A stretch of DNA of 64,000 bases from Prochloraceae cyanobacterium PL24a_bin.78 (GTDB taxonomy: Bacteria > Cyanobacteriota > Cyanobacteriia > Cyanobacteriales > JANQIW01). The notes under the pieces were generated by a model. The model saw nothing but the letters and a program-made list of their open reading frames with translations, had not been told where the DNA came from and made no database searches. Positions 19,805 through 30,517 of this stretch are shown one piece after another. The DNA lies in contig JANQIW010000031.1 of the NCBI GenBank assembly GCA_028281945.1, forward strand, positions 20,177 through 84,176, in the 5' to 3' direction. Both the position numbers and the translations under genes were made by a program. How positions within the stretch are numbered: the stretch's first letter is position 1; each line of letters opens with the position of its first letter.

Positions 19805-20497
19805 AATATTTATTAATTTTGGTAAGGTTTTTTCCTGATTTTTGTTCTTCGTTTTGTTCTACTTTGCAGAGGTTTAATTGATTCTATATTGTTGCTTTTT
19901 GACTATCTAGGTTCTATGTTTTTGTTCAATACTGATTATAATATAATAGTTTTTTTCTTTAATGGTTACATATTAATATTATTTTAATTTTCAATTCTTG
20001 ATTTTTTTGGGTTAAATTCTGGTTAAGTATTAGTTATCTCAATGGATAGTATTAATATTATTTATACTTGAACATCTTAACCCTAATGTCTAAATTGTAA
20101 GGATTTAGTTTAATCTTAACAGATTACATTATGAATCATATTTTTTTAGTAAATTCAGCACCCTATATTATCTATTCAAAGAGTTGGAGAGATTTTTAAT
20201 CAGATATTATCAAGACAATACAATAATTTTTTTTGATTTGATAGATCTCAATATTAATGTCAATTTTTGTTGATTTAATTAAGATTTTTTTGATCTAATA
20301 TCTATTTTTTTTAAAAAAATAGAGTTAAATACTGTCTTCTGGAGGATAATTAATAATAATTTTAATTAATCTTGTAATCTTTAAAAAGTTAGAAAAATTG
20401 TTATATTTAAACAAAAAAATTTAAGAAAATCGGAATAATTAATCTCAGTTAATTTGACTTATAAATTATTAAAAATTTTCAAATAAATCAGATAAAG

Positions 20498-21952
20498 ATG
20501 TTCAACAAAAAAGTACATAAAACTTGGTTTTTATCTTGGTTTCAGATAGCAATGATTGGTATTTTTCTAATTTCTTTGGGGTTAAGATTTTGGAAATTAG
20601 GGCAATTCAATACTTTAGTTTTTGATGAAATTTATAATGCTGTATTTGCCAACAATTATTTAATAGGTAAAAGCCAATTCAATAGTCATCCTCCTTTAAG
20701 TCAATATCTAATTGCCATAGGAATGTGGATAGGTTCCCAATTTCCAGCTAAACCAGAGATAATAAATGATTTAACTGGTTCCATTCGTTCTACAATTAGT
20801 TATCGTTGGTTAAATGCTTTAATTGGTTCTTTTATTCCTATTTTAGTTGGAGTAATGGCTTATTATCTAAGTGGTAGTCGTAGTTATGGAATAATAGCAG
20901 CATTATTAGCAGCTAGTGATGGTTTATTTTTAGTAGAATCTCGTTATGCTTTAAAAAATATTTATTTAGTTTTTTTTGGACTTTTAGCTCAATTATATTT
21001 TCTCTTAGCAATTCATGAAAAATCAAACAAAAAATTACAAAAATTGATTATTTCTGGGGTTTTTTTTGGAGCAACGGCAAGTATAAAATGGAATGGTTTA
21101 GGTTTTTTGTTAGGAATTTATGGTATTTTTTTAATATTTTGGTTGATTAAATATCTAGAAAAAAATAATAATATCTTCTTAAATACTTCTCCAAGCAATA
21201 ATCAAATACCTAAACAAAATTTAGATGCACAACTATGGCAGAAAATTACTTCCATAAAGGTTAAAGATTTAATTTTAGGTTTAGTCATTATTCCTTTGAT
21301 GATTTATATAATACTTTGGATTCCCCATTTACTCATTAATCCTGAATATGGATTGTGGGAAATTCATCAAAAAATGTTATCTTTTCACCAAAATATTGGA
21401 AATACTTCTGAAGTTCATCCTTATTGTTCTAAATGGTATACTTGGTTATTGATGTGGCGAACTGTTGCTTATTATTATCAAATTATACCAGATGAAAACC
21501 AAGATTTTAATTCAATAATTTATGATGTTCATGGGATGGGAAATCCTATTTTATGGTATTTATCAACTATAGCAAGTTTGAGTTTTATTGTTTACTTAGG
21601 TATTATCTTAATATTTTTCTTCAAACATAAAAAAATACACTTCAATCAAAAAGAAAATTGGCTAGTAATTTATCTTACCTGTAATTATTTAGCAAATTTA
21701 TTACCTTGGATTGGGGTCGATCGTTGTACTTTCTTGTATCATTACATGAATTCTTATGTATTTAGTTGGTTAGCTTTAGGCTGGATTCTTACTAAATCTC
21801 TAGAAAAAAGCAAATATTTTCCCCGATGGATCGGAATTAGTTTAGTTATTTTAATAATTTTAGGTTTTATCTATTGGATGCCAATTTATCTTGGATTACC
21901 TCTATCAAAACAAGGCTGGAAGATAAGAATGTTATTTCCTAATTGGATTTAG
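20498..21952 (+). CDS. dolichyl-phosphate-mannose--protein mannosyltransferase-like glycosyltransferase
   Basis: LGLRFWKLGQFNTLVFDEIYNAVFA..HPPLSQYLIAIG, multiple TM, RWLNALIGS. Confidence 0.8.
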   Translation: MFNKKVHKTWFLSWFQIAMIGIFLISLGLRFWKLGQFNTLVFDEIYNAVFANNYLIGKSQFNSHPPLSQYLIAIGMWIGSQFPAKPEIINDLTGSIRSTISYRWLNALIGSFIPILVGVMAYYLSGSRSYGIIAALLAASDGLFLVESRYALKNIYLVFFGLLAQLYFLLAIHEKSNKKLQKLIISGVFFGATASIKWNGLGFLLGIYGIFLIFWLIKYLEKNNNIFLNTSPSNNQIPKQNLDAQLWQKITSIKVKDLILGLVIIPLMIYIILWIPHLLINPEYGLWEIHQKMLSFHQNIGNTSEVHPYCSKWYTWLLMWRTVAYYYQIIPDENQDFNSIIYDVHGMGNPILWYLSTIASLSFIVYLGIILIFFFKHKKIHFNQKENWLVIYLTCNYLANLLPWIGVDRCTFLYHYMNSYVFSWLALGWILTKSLEKSKYFPRWIGISLVILIILGFIYWMPIYLGLPLSKQGWKIRMLFPNWI

Positions 21953-22062
21953 CCAAAAGTTACAAAAAATAAAACCTAAAAAATTTAGCCTCCAGAAAAG
22001 AACTAGTATTTTTTTTAGGTTTTTGATGATTAAATCGAAATTTAAATTATTATGAAATATTT

Positions 22063-22935
22063 TTATTTACAACTTTTAGTATGTTTATTCTTATTTTGTC
22101 TAGAAGCTAAAGCAGCAGTAGAAACGAAAAGTAATGCTAACATAGAAGTTGGTTCTGGAGTCGTCTCAATTTCAAGAGGAGAGGCTAAGAGAAATCCATT
22201 GGGAATAATGATACCTATATCAGAAGAATCATCCCCAAAAATTCCACTGAATTCAATTCCAGTTACAACATCATTTTCAAAATAAACTAACTCTATAGGA
22301 TATAATCCTGGTTGTAGGAAAGTAACTTCAGTAAAAACTCTGTTAAAAGCATTATTTGCCGTAGGATCTTGTGAGATAACTAGTAGATCATCACCATCAC
22401 CTAAACTAAGTTGGAATCCATCGTCACTACCAACTACAAAAGTAACATTAATTCCTTCAGTACTACTATCTTGATCTAGTTCTTCTGTGATATCAATCAA
22501 TCCTGTGAATTCAAAAATTGATCCTTCTAGAGTTGCATCGGCTTCCGCTGGAGTGAAACTATCACCATCAGGGCCTAAAAATTCAGTGACCAATGTATTA
22601 CTATTAAAAGCAGTAACAAAGCTTTCTAGAGGATAATCAACCGCAGTTGACAAGAAAGTAGCATCTGGTTCTGTTGCCTCAATGATATCTAATACTGAGT
22701 TAAGAAAAGGAACATCTACAGGCTCTACATCTCGAAATGTTCCCAATAAACCATTAGGAACAGGAGTCAAAGGAGCGGGCACTGGATCACCGGTAATGGT
22801 GACAGATTCAGAGGTTATAAAAAGTTCTTCAATAGGTACAATTTCCTGAGCATTAGTGGATTCAGCAAATATTAATCCTAATACAATTGCTATTGAACTT
22901 GTTAAAAGGTTTAATTTTTGGTTTTTTGTCTTCAT
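22063..22935 (-). CDS. secreted PEP-CTERM-type exported protein
   Basis: N-terminal signal sequence; C-terminus TTPEPTSMLALLFVSTAALASRQNKNK. Confidence 0.75.
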   Translation of the reverse strand: MKTKNQKLNLLTSSIAIVLGLIFAESTNAQEIVPIEELFITSESVTITGDPVPAPLTPVPNGLLGTFRDVEPVDVPFLNSVLDIIEATEPDATFLSTAVDYPLESFVTAFNSNTLVTEFLGPDGDSFTPAEADATLEGSIFEFTGLIDITEELDQDSSTEGINVTFVVGSDDGFQLSLGDGDDLLVISQDPTANNAFNRVFTEVTFLQPGLYPIELVYFENDVVTGIEFSGIFGDDSSDIGIIIPNGFLLASPLEIETTPEPTSMLALLFVSTAALASRQNKNKHTKSCK

Positions 22936-23417
22936 AGAAATATTTTCCTTGGATTGATTTTAATTATGATGTTTAACGATGTTGATTATGTTGTTGGTTT
23001 TAATAATGAGTATAGCTTAATTAAATTGATTTTTCCTTAAATTTTGATTGAGACTTAACTCTGTAGTTCTTGTCTTATAGTGTATTGAGGCTTTAATTTA
23101 GGACGATAATTTTCAATTTCACCATGGGGAGTTCTTGAAAGATTTTATATCTATATTCTTTGATCTATTCTTTTTGAGGAATTAATTTTATAATTTTGAA
23201 GCTTAAGAATGTTTTTTAACGGGATTAATCTTATTTGTTATTATTTTGCTTAAAATATATCTTAGTAAATATACGGAGAAGTTCTCTTTTAATTATAAAA
23301 TTTAATTATAACTTCTCCTATTCTCTATGTATAAATACTATTAAAATTTAAAAATCAAAAATTAATAAATTATTAAAATTTTCAAATGAGATTTTTAATT
23401 TTTGGGAGATGCTAATA

Positions 23418-25022
23418 CTAATTTGATTCTTGCCAAAAGATAATGGAATCATCAAGAGGTTGAAGTAAGGCTCCTTGATAATAAAATGCTAAAATTTGTT
23501 TGGCACTGAAACCAAGTTGAGCTAATTTATAACTACCAAATTGACTTAAACCAACACCATGTCCAAAACCACCTCCGACAAAAGTATAAGCTACTAGTTT
23601 TTCTTCACTATCCAAATGTGGTTCAAGATAAAATAAAGTGCTAATTGGTGGGCCTAATGCGCTACGAATTTCGGTTTTATGTAATTCAATTATGCCTAAA
23701 TCAGTTTGAACATCTAGTTGAAGAATTCGCCCTGAAGTGGATCTTTTTACGATTTCTAGTGAGGAAATTTCATTAATATCTGCTAATGGATGTTTAATGC
23801 GCTCTAGATATTTTTGTAAATCTTCAGTTAACTCTTCTAAAGTACTTCTACGGGACCAACGAAATAACCTTCTACCTGTTTCATTAAATCCATTTCTTTG
23901 AGTTAAAAAACGACGGAAATTGGCTTCATCTTCTAAGGTTTGAGATAAATTCCAAGGAGGATTGGAGGCATCAATGACTGGTTTTAAATAGGGGCGAGCT
24001 TCTCCATCCCAAATATCACTAAAGTTGGCTGTAATCCCTCCACTGGTGGAAAAATATAAAGCATCTACTAATTCGGAATTATAGGTAAGCACTAAACCTT
24101 TAGTAGCACTAATGGCTCGATCTACTCTGGAGTTAGTTTGTGTCAAACCATAATACACTTGACAATGGGTTGAGGCACAAAGTTGATAATCATCTGCGGC
24201 AAAACGACGGACATTGCGTAAAGCATAAGTTCGAGCAATAATTGTTTGTGCTTCCATGGCTTTTTGAGGTGCATTGGGTCCTATTTCATAGGGTACTACA
24301 CCTCGTAAATAAGTTTCTAAGGGTACTTCATTAACTAAGGTAAAGTCGCCATAGGAATTAGGTTGAATTTTTAATTTTCCACCATAGAGACGAAGTTTGT
24401 TTGACTCGCTTTCTTTAACCCAAATTCGGTTTTTTTCTGTGGTAATTTTTAAATCAGAAACTTGATATCTCTCTTCGTTGATATTCAAAAATACTTGGGG
24501 TTTTTCTGCAATGAGGGCTGATTCTAAATAGGGGCGATCAAATCCTTTAGTTGATAAACTTTCTAATAACCAACGACGTAATATGGGGGTGGAATAAACA
24601 TCTCTTTTAGCCCAAACTTGCCAACGTTGGGGTTGAGTTACTTCTACTTCTATTCCTTTAGATTTCCATTCTTTGGCTTTATTTTCTGCGGTTTCAAAGG
24701 TTGCTACATCGCTTAAGATTATTCTTTCTTCTACTACTTTTTCTGTTAAAGGTAGCATTTCAATGGATAATTTTAAGTCTTTAATTTCTTTGGTTTGAAG
24801 TTGATCATTGCTGTCTTTAAAAGTGACGTTTAATAAATCCCCTTCTTTACTTCGGAGGGTAATTTCATCAGTTGTTTCGTCTCCAAATCGTTGAACTATA
24901 CCTACTTGGAGTTCAATTTCTTTAGATTTAGTTTCTGCTGCTACAGAGTTGGATAAATCTATTTTTAATGTGAACAAGCCGAGGCTAAGTAGACTTAAAC
25001 TAATAAATTTGCGCCACACCAT
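23418..25022 (-). CDS. SpoIID/LytB domain protein
   Basis: LVNEVPLETYLRGVVPYEIGPNAPQKAMEAQTIIARTYALRN; GGGFGHGVGLSQFGSYKLAQLGFSAKQILAFYY. Confidence 0.93.
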   Translation of the reverse strand: MVWRKFISLSLLSLGLFTLKIDLSNSVAAETKSKEIELQVGIVQRFGDETTDEITLRSKEGDLLNVTFKDSNDQLQTKEIKDLKLSIEMLPLTEKVVEERIILSDVATFETAENKAKEWKSKGIEVEVTQPQRWQVWAKRDVYSTPILRRWLLESLSTKGFDRPYLESALIAEKPQVFLNINEERYQVSDLKITTEKNRIWVKESESNKLRLYGGKLKIQPNSYGDFTLVNEVPLETYLRGVVPYEIGPNAPQKAMEAQTIIARTYALRNVRRFAADDYQLCASTHCQVYYGLTQTNSRVDRAISATKGLVLTYNSELVDALYFSTSGGITANFSDIWDGEARPYLKPVIDASNPPWNLSQTLEDEANFRRFLTQRNGFNETGRRLFRWSRRSTLEELTEDLQKYLERIKHPLADINEISSLEIVKRSTSGRILQLDVQTDLGIIELHKTEIRSALGPPISTLFYLEPHLDSEEKLVAYTFVGGGFGHGVGLSQFGSYKLAQLGFSAKQILAFYYQGALLQPLDDSIIFWQESN

Positions 25023-25057
25023 TATTTATTTTCCTGATTTTCCTATGTTAATTGTTC

Positions 25058-28000
25058 TTATTTTACTTTACTAGGATTTTCTAATAATTGTTCTCCACTA
25101 AGCATCCGCTTTGCTGCATTTAGTAAATCATTTTCGATATAAGGTTTAGTAAAGTATGCTCTCGCTCCTAATTCTGCTGCTATTTTTCGGTGTTTTTCTG
25201 CGCCTCTTGATGTCACCATTGCTACTGGTATTTGAGATAATATTTCATCTTTTTGGATTTTTCCTAATAATTCTAATCCATTCATTCTGGGCATTTCGAT
25301 ATCACAGAGGATGATATTACAAGGTAATCCCCCACTTAATTTTTCCCAAGCATCTTGACCATCTCTAGCTTGTTCTACATGATATCCTGCTTTTTTGAAG
25401 CTCATTGAAAGCATTTCTCTTACAACTACGGAGTCATCAATGATTAATACTATAGGGTGATCTGAGTTATATGTTGATGGGGTATTTCTGGGTTTTAATC
25501 TATTTTTCTCTGATTTTTCTCTGATTGCTTTTAATTCTTCTAGGGCTATTTCTGGTTTGGTTGTTTTTGGACTAGAGACGGTGGGATTCTCTTGAAGGGT
25601 TAATTCTTCTACTTCTTTGGTTTTGTCTACTATTAATGTCTCTCCTTCTATCATTCTTTTGGCGGTATCTAGGAGTTGTTTTTCGGTGTATGGTTTAACT
25701 AAATAGCCTTTTGCACCTTTGGTTTTGGCTACGTCTTTGTGTTTGTCTGCACCGCGAGAAGATAATATGGCTACTGGTATTGCTGATAGTTCTGAATCTT
25801 CTTGCATTTTTGATAATAATTCTAAGCCGCTGAGTCTTGGCATTTCAATATCTGAGAATACCACATCGCAGGGTAGGCCTGATACTAGTTTGTCCCAAGC
25901 TTCTTGTCCGTCTCTGGCTTGCTCTACACGATAACCTGCTTTGGTAAAGCTGATGGATAGTAGTTCTCGAACTGTGATGGAGTCGTCTACTACTAAAACT
26001 ATTGGCTGAGATGATGGTAATGTTTTTACTTTGTCTCTTGATGTATTTAATTCTGGTATTTGGAGTGGTTTTCCTTGGGCGATGGCGATTAATTCTAATA
26101 CATCTCCTATGGGCATGACACTACCATCTCCTAAAACTGTTGCTCCTGTTATTCCTTGGGGTTTGGGGATGGGACCTTCTATTTGTTTGATTACTATTTC
26201 TTCTTCTCCTAATACTTGATCGACTTTGATTGCTAGTAAGTCGTCTCCTCCTCGCAATACTACGATTGATACTGTATCTTGTTCTTGTTTGTTATAAAAT
26301 CTGCTTCTGGTTAATTGACGGTTGTAGTGTAATAGTTTATCTAATTGATGGATTTCTAGTTGTCGATCGCGCCAGTTGATATATTCTATACCTTCTTGGT
26401 TGATTTTGAGGTCATTTTTGTCGTAGTCTTGCATATCTTCTACCCCATCCATGGGAAATGCTAATCTTGCTTTATTGATTTGACAACAAAGGGCTTTACA
26501 GATGCTCAACATTAGTGGTAGGCGAATTGTAAATGTTGTGCCTTTTCCGATGGTGGAATCTATGATAATTGTTCCTCTGATATCGTTTAAATTTGTCCTA
26601 ACTGCGTCTAAACCTACCCCTCTGCCGGCTATTTCATTGGCTTGATCTTCTGTACTGAAACCTGGATGAAATAGTAGATCGTATACTTCTTGAACTCTTA
26701 AATTTTTGGCTTGTGCTCTTGTGATTAATCCTCTTTGAATTGCTTTCTGTTTGATTTTTTCTGGATTAATCCCTCCTCCATCATCTGATACTGAGATTAC
26801 GGTTTGGTTTCCTTGTAAAAAGGCACGAACTAAGATTTTTCCTTTTTTTGGTTTTCCTTGCTGAATTCTTTCTTCTGGTAATTCAATGCCGTGAGCGATG
26901 GCGTTATTGACTAGGTGAGTCATGGGGCTGTTGAGGTGTTCTACGATCATTTTATCGATCAATACTTCTCGCCCTTCTACTTTCAATTCTACGAGTTTTT
27001 TTGATTTTTGGGATATGTCTCTAACTGCTCTGGGTAAACGATCTGTGGTTTGAGCGAATGGAACCATGCGGGATTTATTGATGGTTTCTTGTAATTGGGT
27101 GCTCACTTGGCGCATTGTGCGTCCTACTTGTTCTGTTTCGTCTACTACGTATTGGATATCTGAGGAGGCTTCCCGAACCCGAACTATTTGTTCGATCATT
27201 TCTTGAGTTAATAAATGGAATCCTGTGAAACGATCCATTTCTAGGGCGTTAAGATTTTGTTCTGGTGATGATACGTCTAGATGAATATTTTGGGTTGGAA
27301 ATGAACTTGATTGATTCCGACTTGCTAATAGTGCTCCTTCTAATAGGCTTCTTTCGTACAATTCTTGCATTCTACTACCTATCTCTCCTAGGTTTTGAAC
27401 TCGATTTAGCAAATTATCTAAGAATTGATGGAGACGTTGTTGATCTTGTTCTAAACGATTTCTTTTTACAACTATTTCTCCTATTAAATTATTCAGGGTA
27501 TTGAGTTGTTCTATGGGTACTCTAATACTTTGTGAAAATACTTTTGGTTTTGTGATTTCTTTTAGTTGTATTTCAGAGATATTTTTGTTTCTTTCTTCGT
27601 TGATTAGAATATCTTCTACTTCTTTTTCTTCTTCTAATTCTAACTGGCTTTCTATTTTTGTTAATACATCTTCTTCTTGTTTGGATAATGTATATGGATT
27701 TCCTGAGTTAGTTAGTTCTACTATTCTTTCATCGGCTGGAGATTCTATTAAATTTTTTAACTGCTTCCAGACTTCGGAAATATTTATCTCTTCTAGTAAT
27801 GTACTTGGTGGTGCGGCTATTACTTCTTCTAATTTTTCAATCTGTTCGTATAATACTATTTCTTTGTCTTCTCTTTTGTCTCCTGGTGTTGTTTTTGCTT
27901 CTTCTTTGTTTTCTTCTTTGAGCCAATTTTCTAATTCTGCAAAGGGATTTTCTGCTTCTTCTTCTAATTCTTGGGAAATATCTTGCAGGGATAATTCTAG

Positions 28001-29092
28001 AGTTTCTAAGTCTTCTAATAAATCTGTGTCTTTTTGGTTTTCTTTTGCTATTTCTTCTAATTCTTCTAATACGGAGTTATCTTGATTTTCTTTTTCGACA
28101 ACTTTTTCGTTTTTCAAATCCAAGGATTCTGATGATTCATTTTCTTGAATATCTAGATCAAATAAGGTTACTAACTCTTCTAGGGTTTCTTGGGTTACAG
28201 CTTGACTGGTTTCTTTTCCTTGAGTTTTTGTACTTTCTGTTTCTCTTGATATTTTTCCTTTTTCTGGTGTTTCTGATATTTCTTCACTATCTCCTAAAAT
28301 ATTTTCATGATTCCCTAGATTTTCTTCTAGCAAATCTAAATCTCTTTTAGATATTTCTGATGTTTGCTGATTTTCTTCAAACAATATGCTCAATTCATCT
28401 ACTGCTGATTTATGATCATAATTTACTGTTTCTTCTTCTATATAATCTTCTTCTAAGAATAGCTCATTTTCTGCTATTTCTTGGGTTTTTTCTTCTTTTT
28501 GGAAAATATTTACCAATTCTTGTGTTAACTTATCTTCTTCTTCTATTTGTTTTTCTTCAGCTAATTTATTAGCTTTTTTTACTTTTTCTGTTTCTAATTC
28601 TACTTTGTCTTCGTTGGTTAATGTGCTTGTTTCCCATAATTCAGGTTCTCTTGTGCCTATATATCCAGTATTGGTTTCCCATTCTTGACATATAGTTTCT
28701 ATTTCTACCATTTTTGAATCAGATAAAGTGGCAAAGCTTTGTAGTTTCTCACTGATTTTTATTTGAGATGCTTGGCCTGTTAAGACTAATTCTCCTGCTT
28801 CTTTGATTTCTTTGACGATAATTCTTGCACAAGCTTGATATGGGTTTTCTGGTAAGGATATGGCTAATGATGCTGTTTCTACCAATTCTATCCATTGGCG
28901 CATTTTTGAGTCTTTTCCCATTTTTGAGAGCTTTTGACAATGGGTTTGGAGTTTTACGCGGTTTTCTTGACGTTCCCCTTGTTTGAGTATTTTCAGCATT
29001 TCTCCTAATCGCAGTAGTACTTTTTTATGGAAGTTTTGCTGAAATTCTTGTTTTTCTTGATTGTTTCCCTTTGTGTTTTTGATCTTGTTCAC
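25058..29092 (-). CDS. CheA-like hybrid histidine kinase with CheW-like domain and two C-terminal receiver domains
   Basis: VRDISQKSKKLVELKVEGREVLIDKMIVEHLNSPMTHLVNNAIAHGIE, SDDGGGINPEKI, GRGVGLDAVRTNL; two REC domains (VLVVDDSITVRELL, VLIIDDSVVVREML); Glu-rich N-terminal linker. Confidence 0.9.
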   Translation of the reverse strand: MNKIKNTKGNNQEKQEFQQNFHKKVLLRLGEMLKILKQGERQENRVKLQTHCQKLSKMGKDSKMRQWIELVETASLAISLPENPYQACARIIVKEIKEAGELVLTGQASQIKISEKLQSFATLSDSKMVEIETICQEWETNTGYIGTREPELWETSTLTNEDKVELETEKVKKANKLAEEKQIEEEDKLTQELVNIFQKEEKTQEIAENELFLEEDYIEEETVNYDHKSAVDELSILFEENQQTSEISKRDLDLLEENLGNHENILGDSEEISETPEKGKISRETESTKTQGKETSQAVTQETLEELVTLFDLDIQENESSESLDLKNEKVVEKENQDNSVLEELEEIAKENQKDTDLLEDLETLELSLQDISQELEEEAENPFAELENWLKEENKEEAKTTPGDKREDKEIVLYEQIEKLEEVIAAPPSTLLEEINISEVWKQLKNLIESPADERIVELTNSGNPYTLSKQEEDVLTKIESQLELEEEKEVEDILINEERNKNISEIQLKEITKPKVFSQSIRVPIEQLNTLNNLIGEIVVKRNRLEQDQQRLHQFLDNLLNRVQNLGEIGSRMQELYERSLLEGALLASRNQSSSFPTQNIHLDVSSPEQNLNALEMDRFTGFHLLTQEMIEQIVRVREASSDIQYVVDETEQVGRTMRQVSTQLQETINKSRMVPFAQTTDRLPRAVRDISQKSKKLVELKVEGREVLIDKMIVEHLNSPMTHLVNNAIAHGIELPEERIQQGKPKKGKILVRAFLQGNQTVISVSDDGGGINPEKIKQKAIQRGLITRAQAKNLRVQEVYDLLFHPGFSTEDQANEIAGRGVGLDAVRTNLNDIRGTIIIDSTIGKGTTFTIRLPLMLSICKALCCQINKARLAFPMDGVEDMQDYDKNDLKINQEGIEYINWRDRQLEIHQLDKLLHYNRQLTRSRFYNKQEQDTVSIVVLRGGDDLLAIKVDQVLGEEEIVIKQIEGPIPKPQGITGATVLGDGSVMPIGDVLELIAIAQGKPLQIPELNTSRDKVKTLPSSQPIVLVVDDSITVRELLSISFTKAGYRVEQARDGQEAWDKLVSGLPCDVVFSDIEMPRLSGLELLSKMQEDSELSAIPVAILSSRGADKHKDVAKTKGAKGYLVKPYTEKQLLDTAKRMIEGETLIVDKTKEVEELTLQENPTVSSPKTTKPEIALEELKAIREKSEKNRLKPRNTPSTYNSDHPIVLIIDDSVVVREMLSMSFKKAGYHVEQARDGQDAWEKLSGGLPCNIILCDIEMPRMNGLELLGKIQKDEILSQIPVAMVTSRGAEKHRKIAAELGARAYFTKPYIENDLLNAAKRMLSGEQLLENPSKVK

Positions 29093-29547
29093 GATCCGTT
29101 ACCTGCTCCCTTTAGGATCTTTATTTTTTTTAAAGTGAATGAAAGATTAATTCTGGTTTTTTTATTGTTTTAAAATTTATAAGTCTACTGTTAAATCTTG
29201 ATTTGATTTAATCTTTTTTTATTCTCTCCATTTCTTTATTAGATCAGAAGAGGTTTTGTTAATTTTTTTATTTTTTATTTTATTTAAAATAGCTTATTTA
29301 CTATTTACTTTAACTAAGTTAATTATCTTTAAATCTTAATAAAGATCATACTTAAGCAAAACTATTAAATAGCAAGTTTTAGGTTTAAAAAACTATAACA
29401 ATTCTCAATAAGTGCTTTTTTAGAATTTTAACACTTGAAATGTTCAATTGTCAAAATTTTCTTTTTTTTCCTTATGTTAAGCATAATTTATCACTATAGC
29501 TTTGGATTGAGAAATTTCCTAATCTACTGTAATTTATTTGTTTTATC

Positions 29548-30501
29548 TTAAAAAGATTCGAGACGATAACCAAATTCTGCTAAGTGTAATCGAGATTGTC
29601 GCCAATTGGGCTGAACTTTAACAAATAATTCTAAATATACTGGTGTTGCAATCAGTTTAGATATAGAAATACGGGCATTTTGACCTATGGTTTTGAGCAT
29701 ACTACCTCCTTTTCCTATGATAATTGCTTTTTGGGATGGTCTTTCTACATTGATGGCTGCATAAATTTTGGTTATTTTGGGGGTTTCTTGAATCTTCTCC
29801 ACAATAATTGCTACTGAGTGAGGAATTTCTTGACGAGTTTGTTTTAAGATTTGTTCTCGAATTAATTCTCCTATAATAAACCTTTCTGGTTTATCTGTTA
29901 CTAATTCGGGAGGATAATAATATGGTCCTGGATTTAGATATTCTATTAATTTTTCTTGGAGTTTTTCTATTCCTGTACCTGTTAGGGCTGAGAATTTGAT
30001 CATTTCCCAATCTTTTTGGATTAAGTTTTCATAACTTTCATCTATTTTTTTACTGTCTGATGGTTGTTGATCTATTTTATTTAAACCAATTATTACTTTT
30101 GTTTGGGTTTTTTGTAATAAATCGATGATAAAACGATCGCCTCCTCCTGCTGGGTGACAGCTATCTACCACTAATAATACGACATCTACTAATCCAATTA
30201 CAGCTTGAGCATTTTGGACAATGATTCTCCCTAATTGATGATGGGGTTTGTGAATACCTGGGGTATCGATAAAAATTATTTGTCCTTGAGCAGTTGTAAG
30301 TATTCCTCTAAGACGATTCCTTGTTGTTTGTGCTACTGATGAGGTTATGGCAATTTTTTCTCCTATCATTTTATTCATTAATGTAGATTTTCCTACATTT
30401 GGTCTACCGATTATGGCTACGAAACCGGATTTAAATCCTGGTGGGGTTTCGGGTATGATTCCTGTTTGGCTTAAATTGTTGTTTTCTTTTGATTCATTCA
30501 T
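29548..30501 (-). CDS. era: GTPase Era
   Basis: FVAIIGRPNVGKSTLMNKMIGEKIAITSSVAQTTRNRLRGI, DTPGIHKP, GLNKID, C-terminal KH domain KAIIIGKGGSMLKTIG. Confidence 0.97.
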   Translation of the reverse strand: MNESKENNNLSQTGIIPETPPGFKSGFVAIIGRPNVGKSTLMNKMIGEKIAITSSVAQTTRNRLRGILTTAQGQIIFIDTPGIHKPHHQLGRIIVQNAQAVIGLVDVVLLVVDSCHPAGGGDRFIIDLLQKTQTKVIIGLNKIDQQPSDSKKIDESYENLIQKDWEMIKFSALTGTGIEKLQEKLIEYLNPGPYYYPPELVTDKPERFIIGELIREQILKQTRQEIPHSVAIIVEKIQETPKITKIYAAINVERPSQKAIIIGKGGSMLKTIGQNARISISKLIATPVYLELFVKVQPNWRQSRLHLAEFGYRLESF

Positions 30502-30517
30502 TATTAATTCTCTAAGA

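Noticed and set aside
22052-22285. 77-aa plus-strand ORF with a signal-like N-terminus
   Set aside because: It is antisense to the 3' end of the PEP-CTERM gene. The hydrophobic start mirrors the PEP-CTERM helix on the other strand.
27265-28572. Several plus-strand Ser/Leu/Phe-rich ORFs
   Set aside because: They are antisense to the Glu-rich linker of the CheA-like gene (GAA repeats read as TTC), a compositional artefact.
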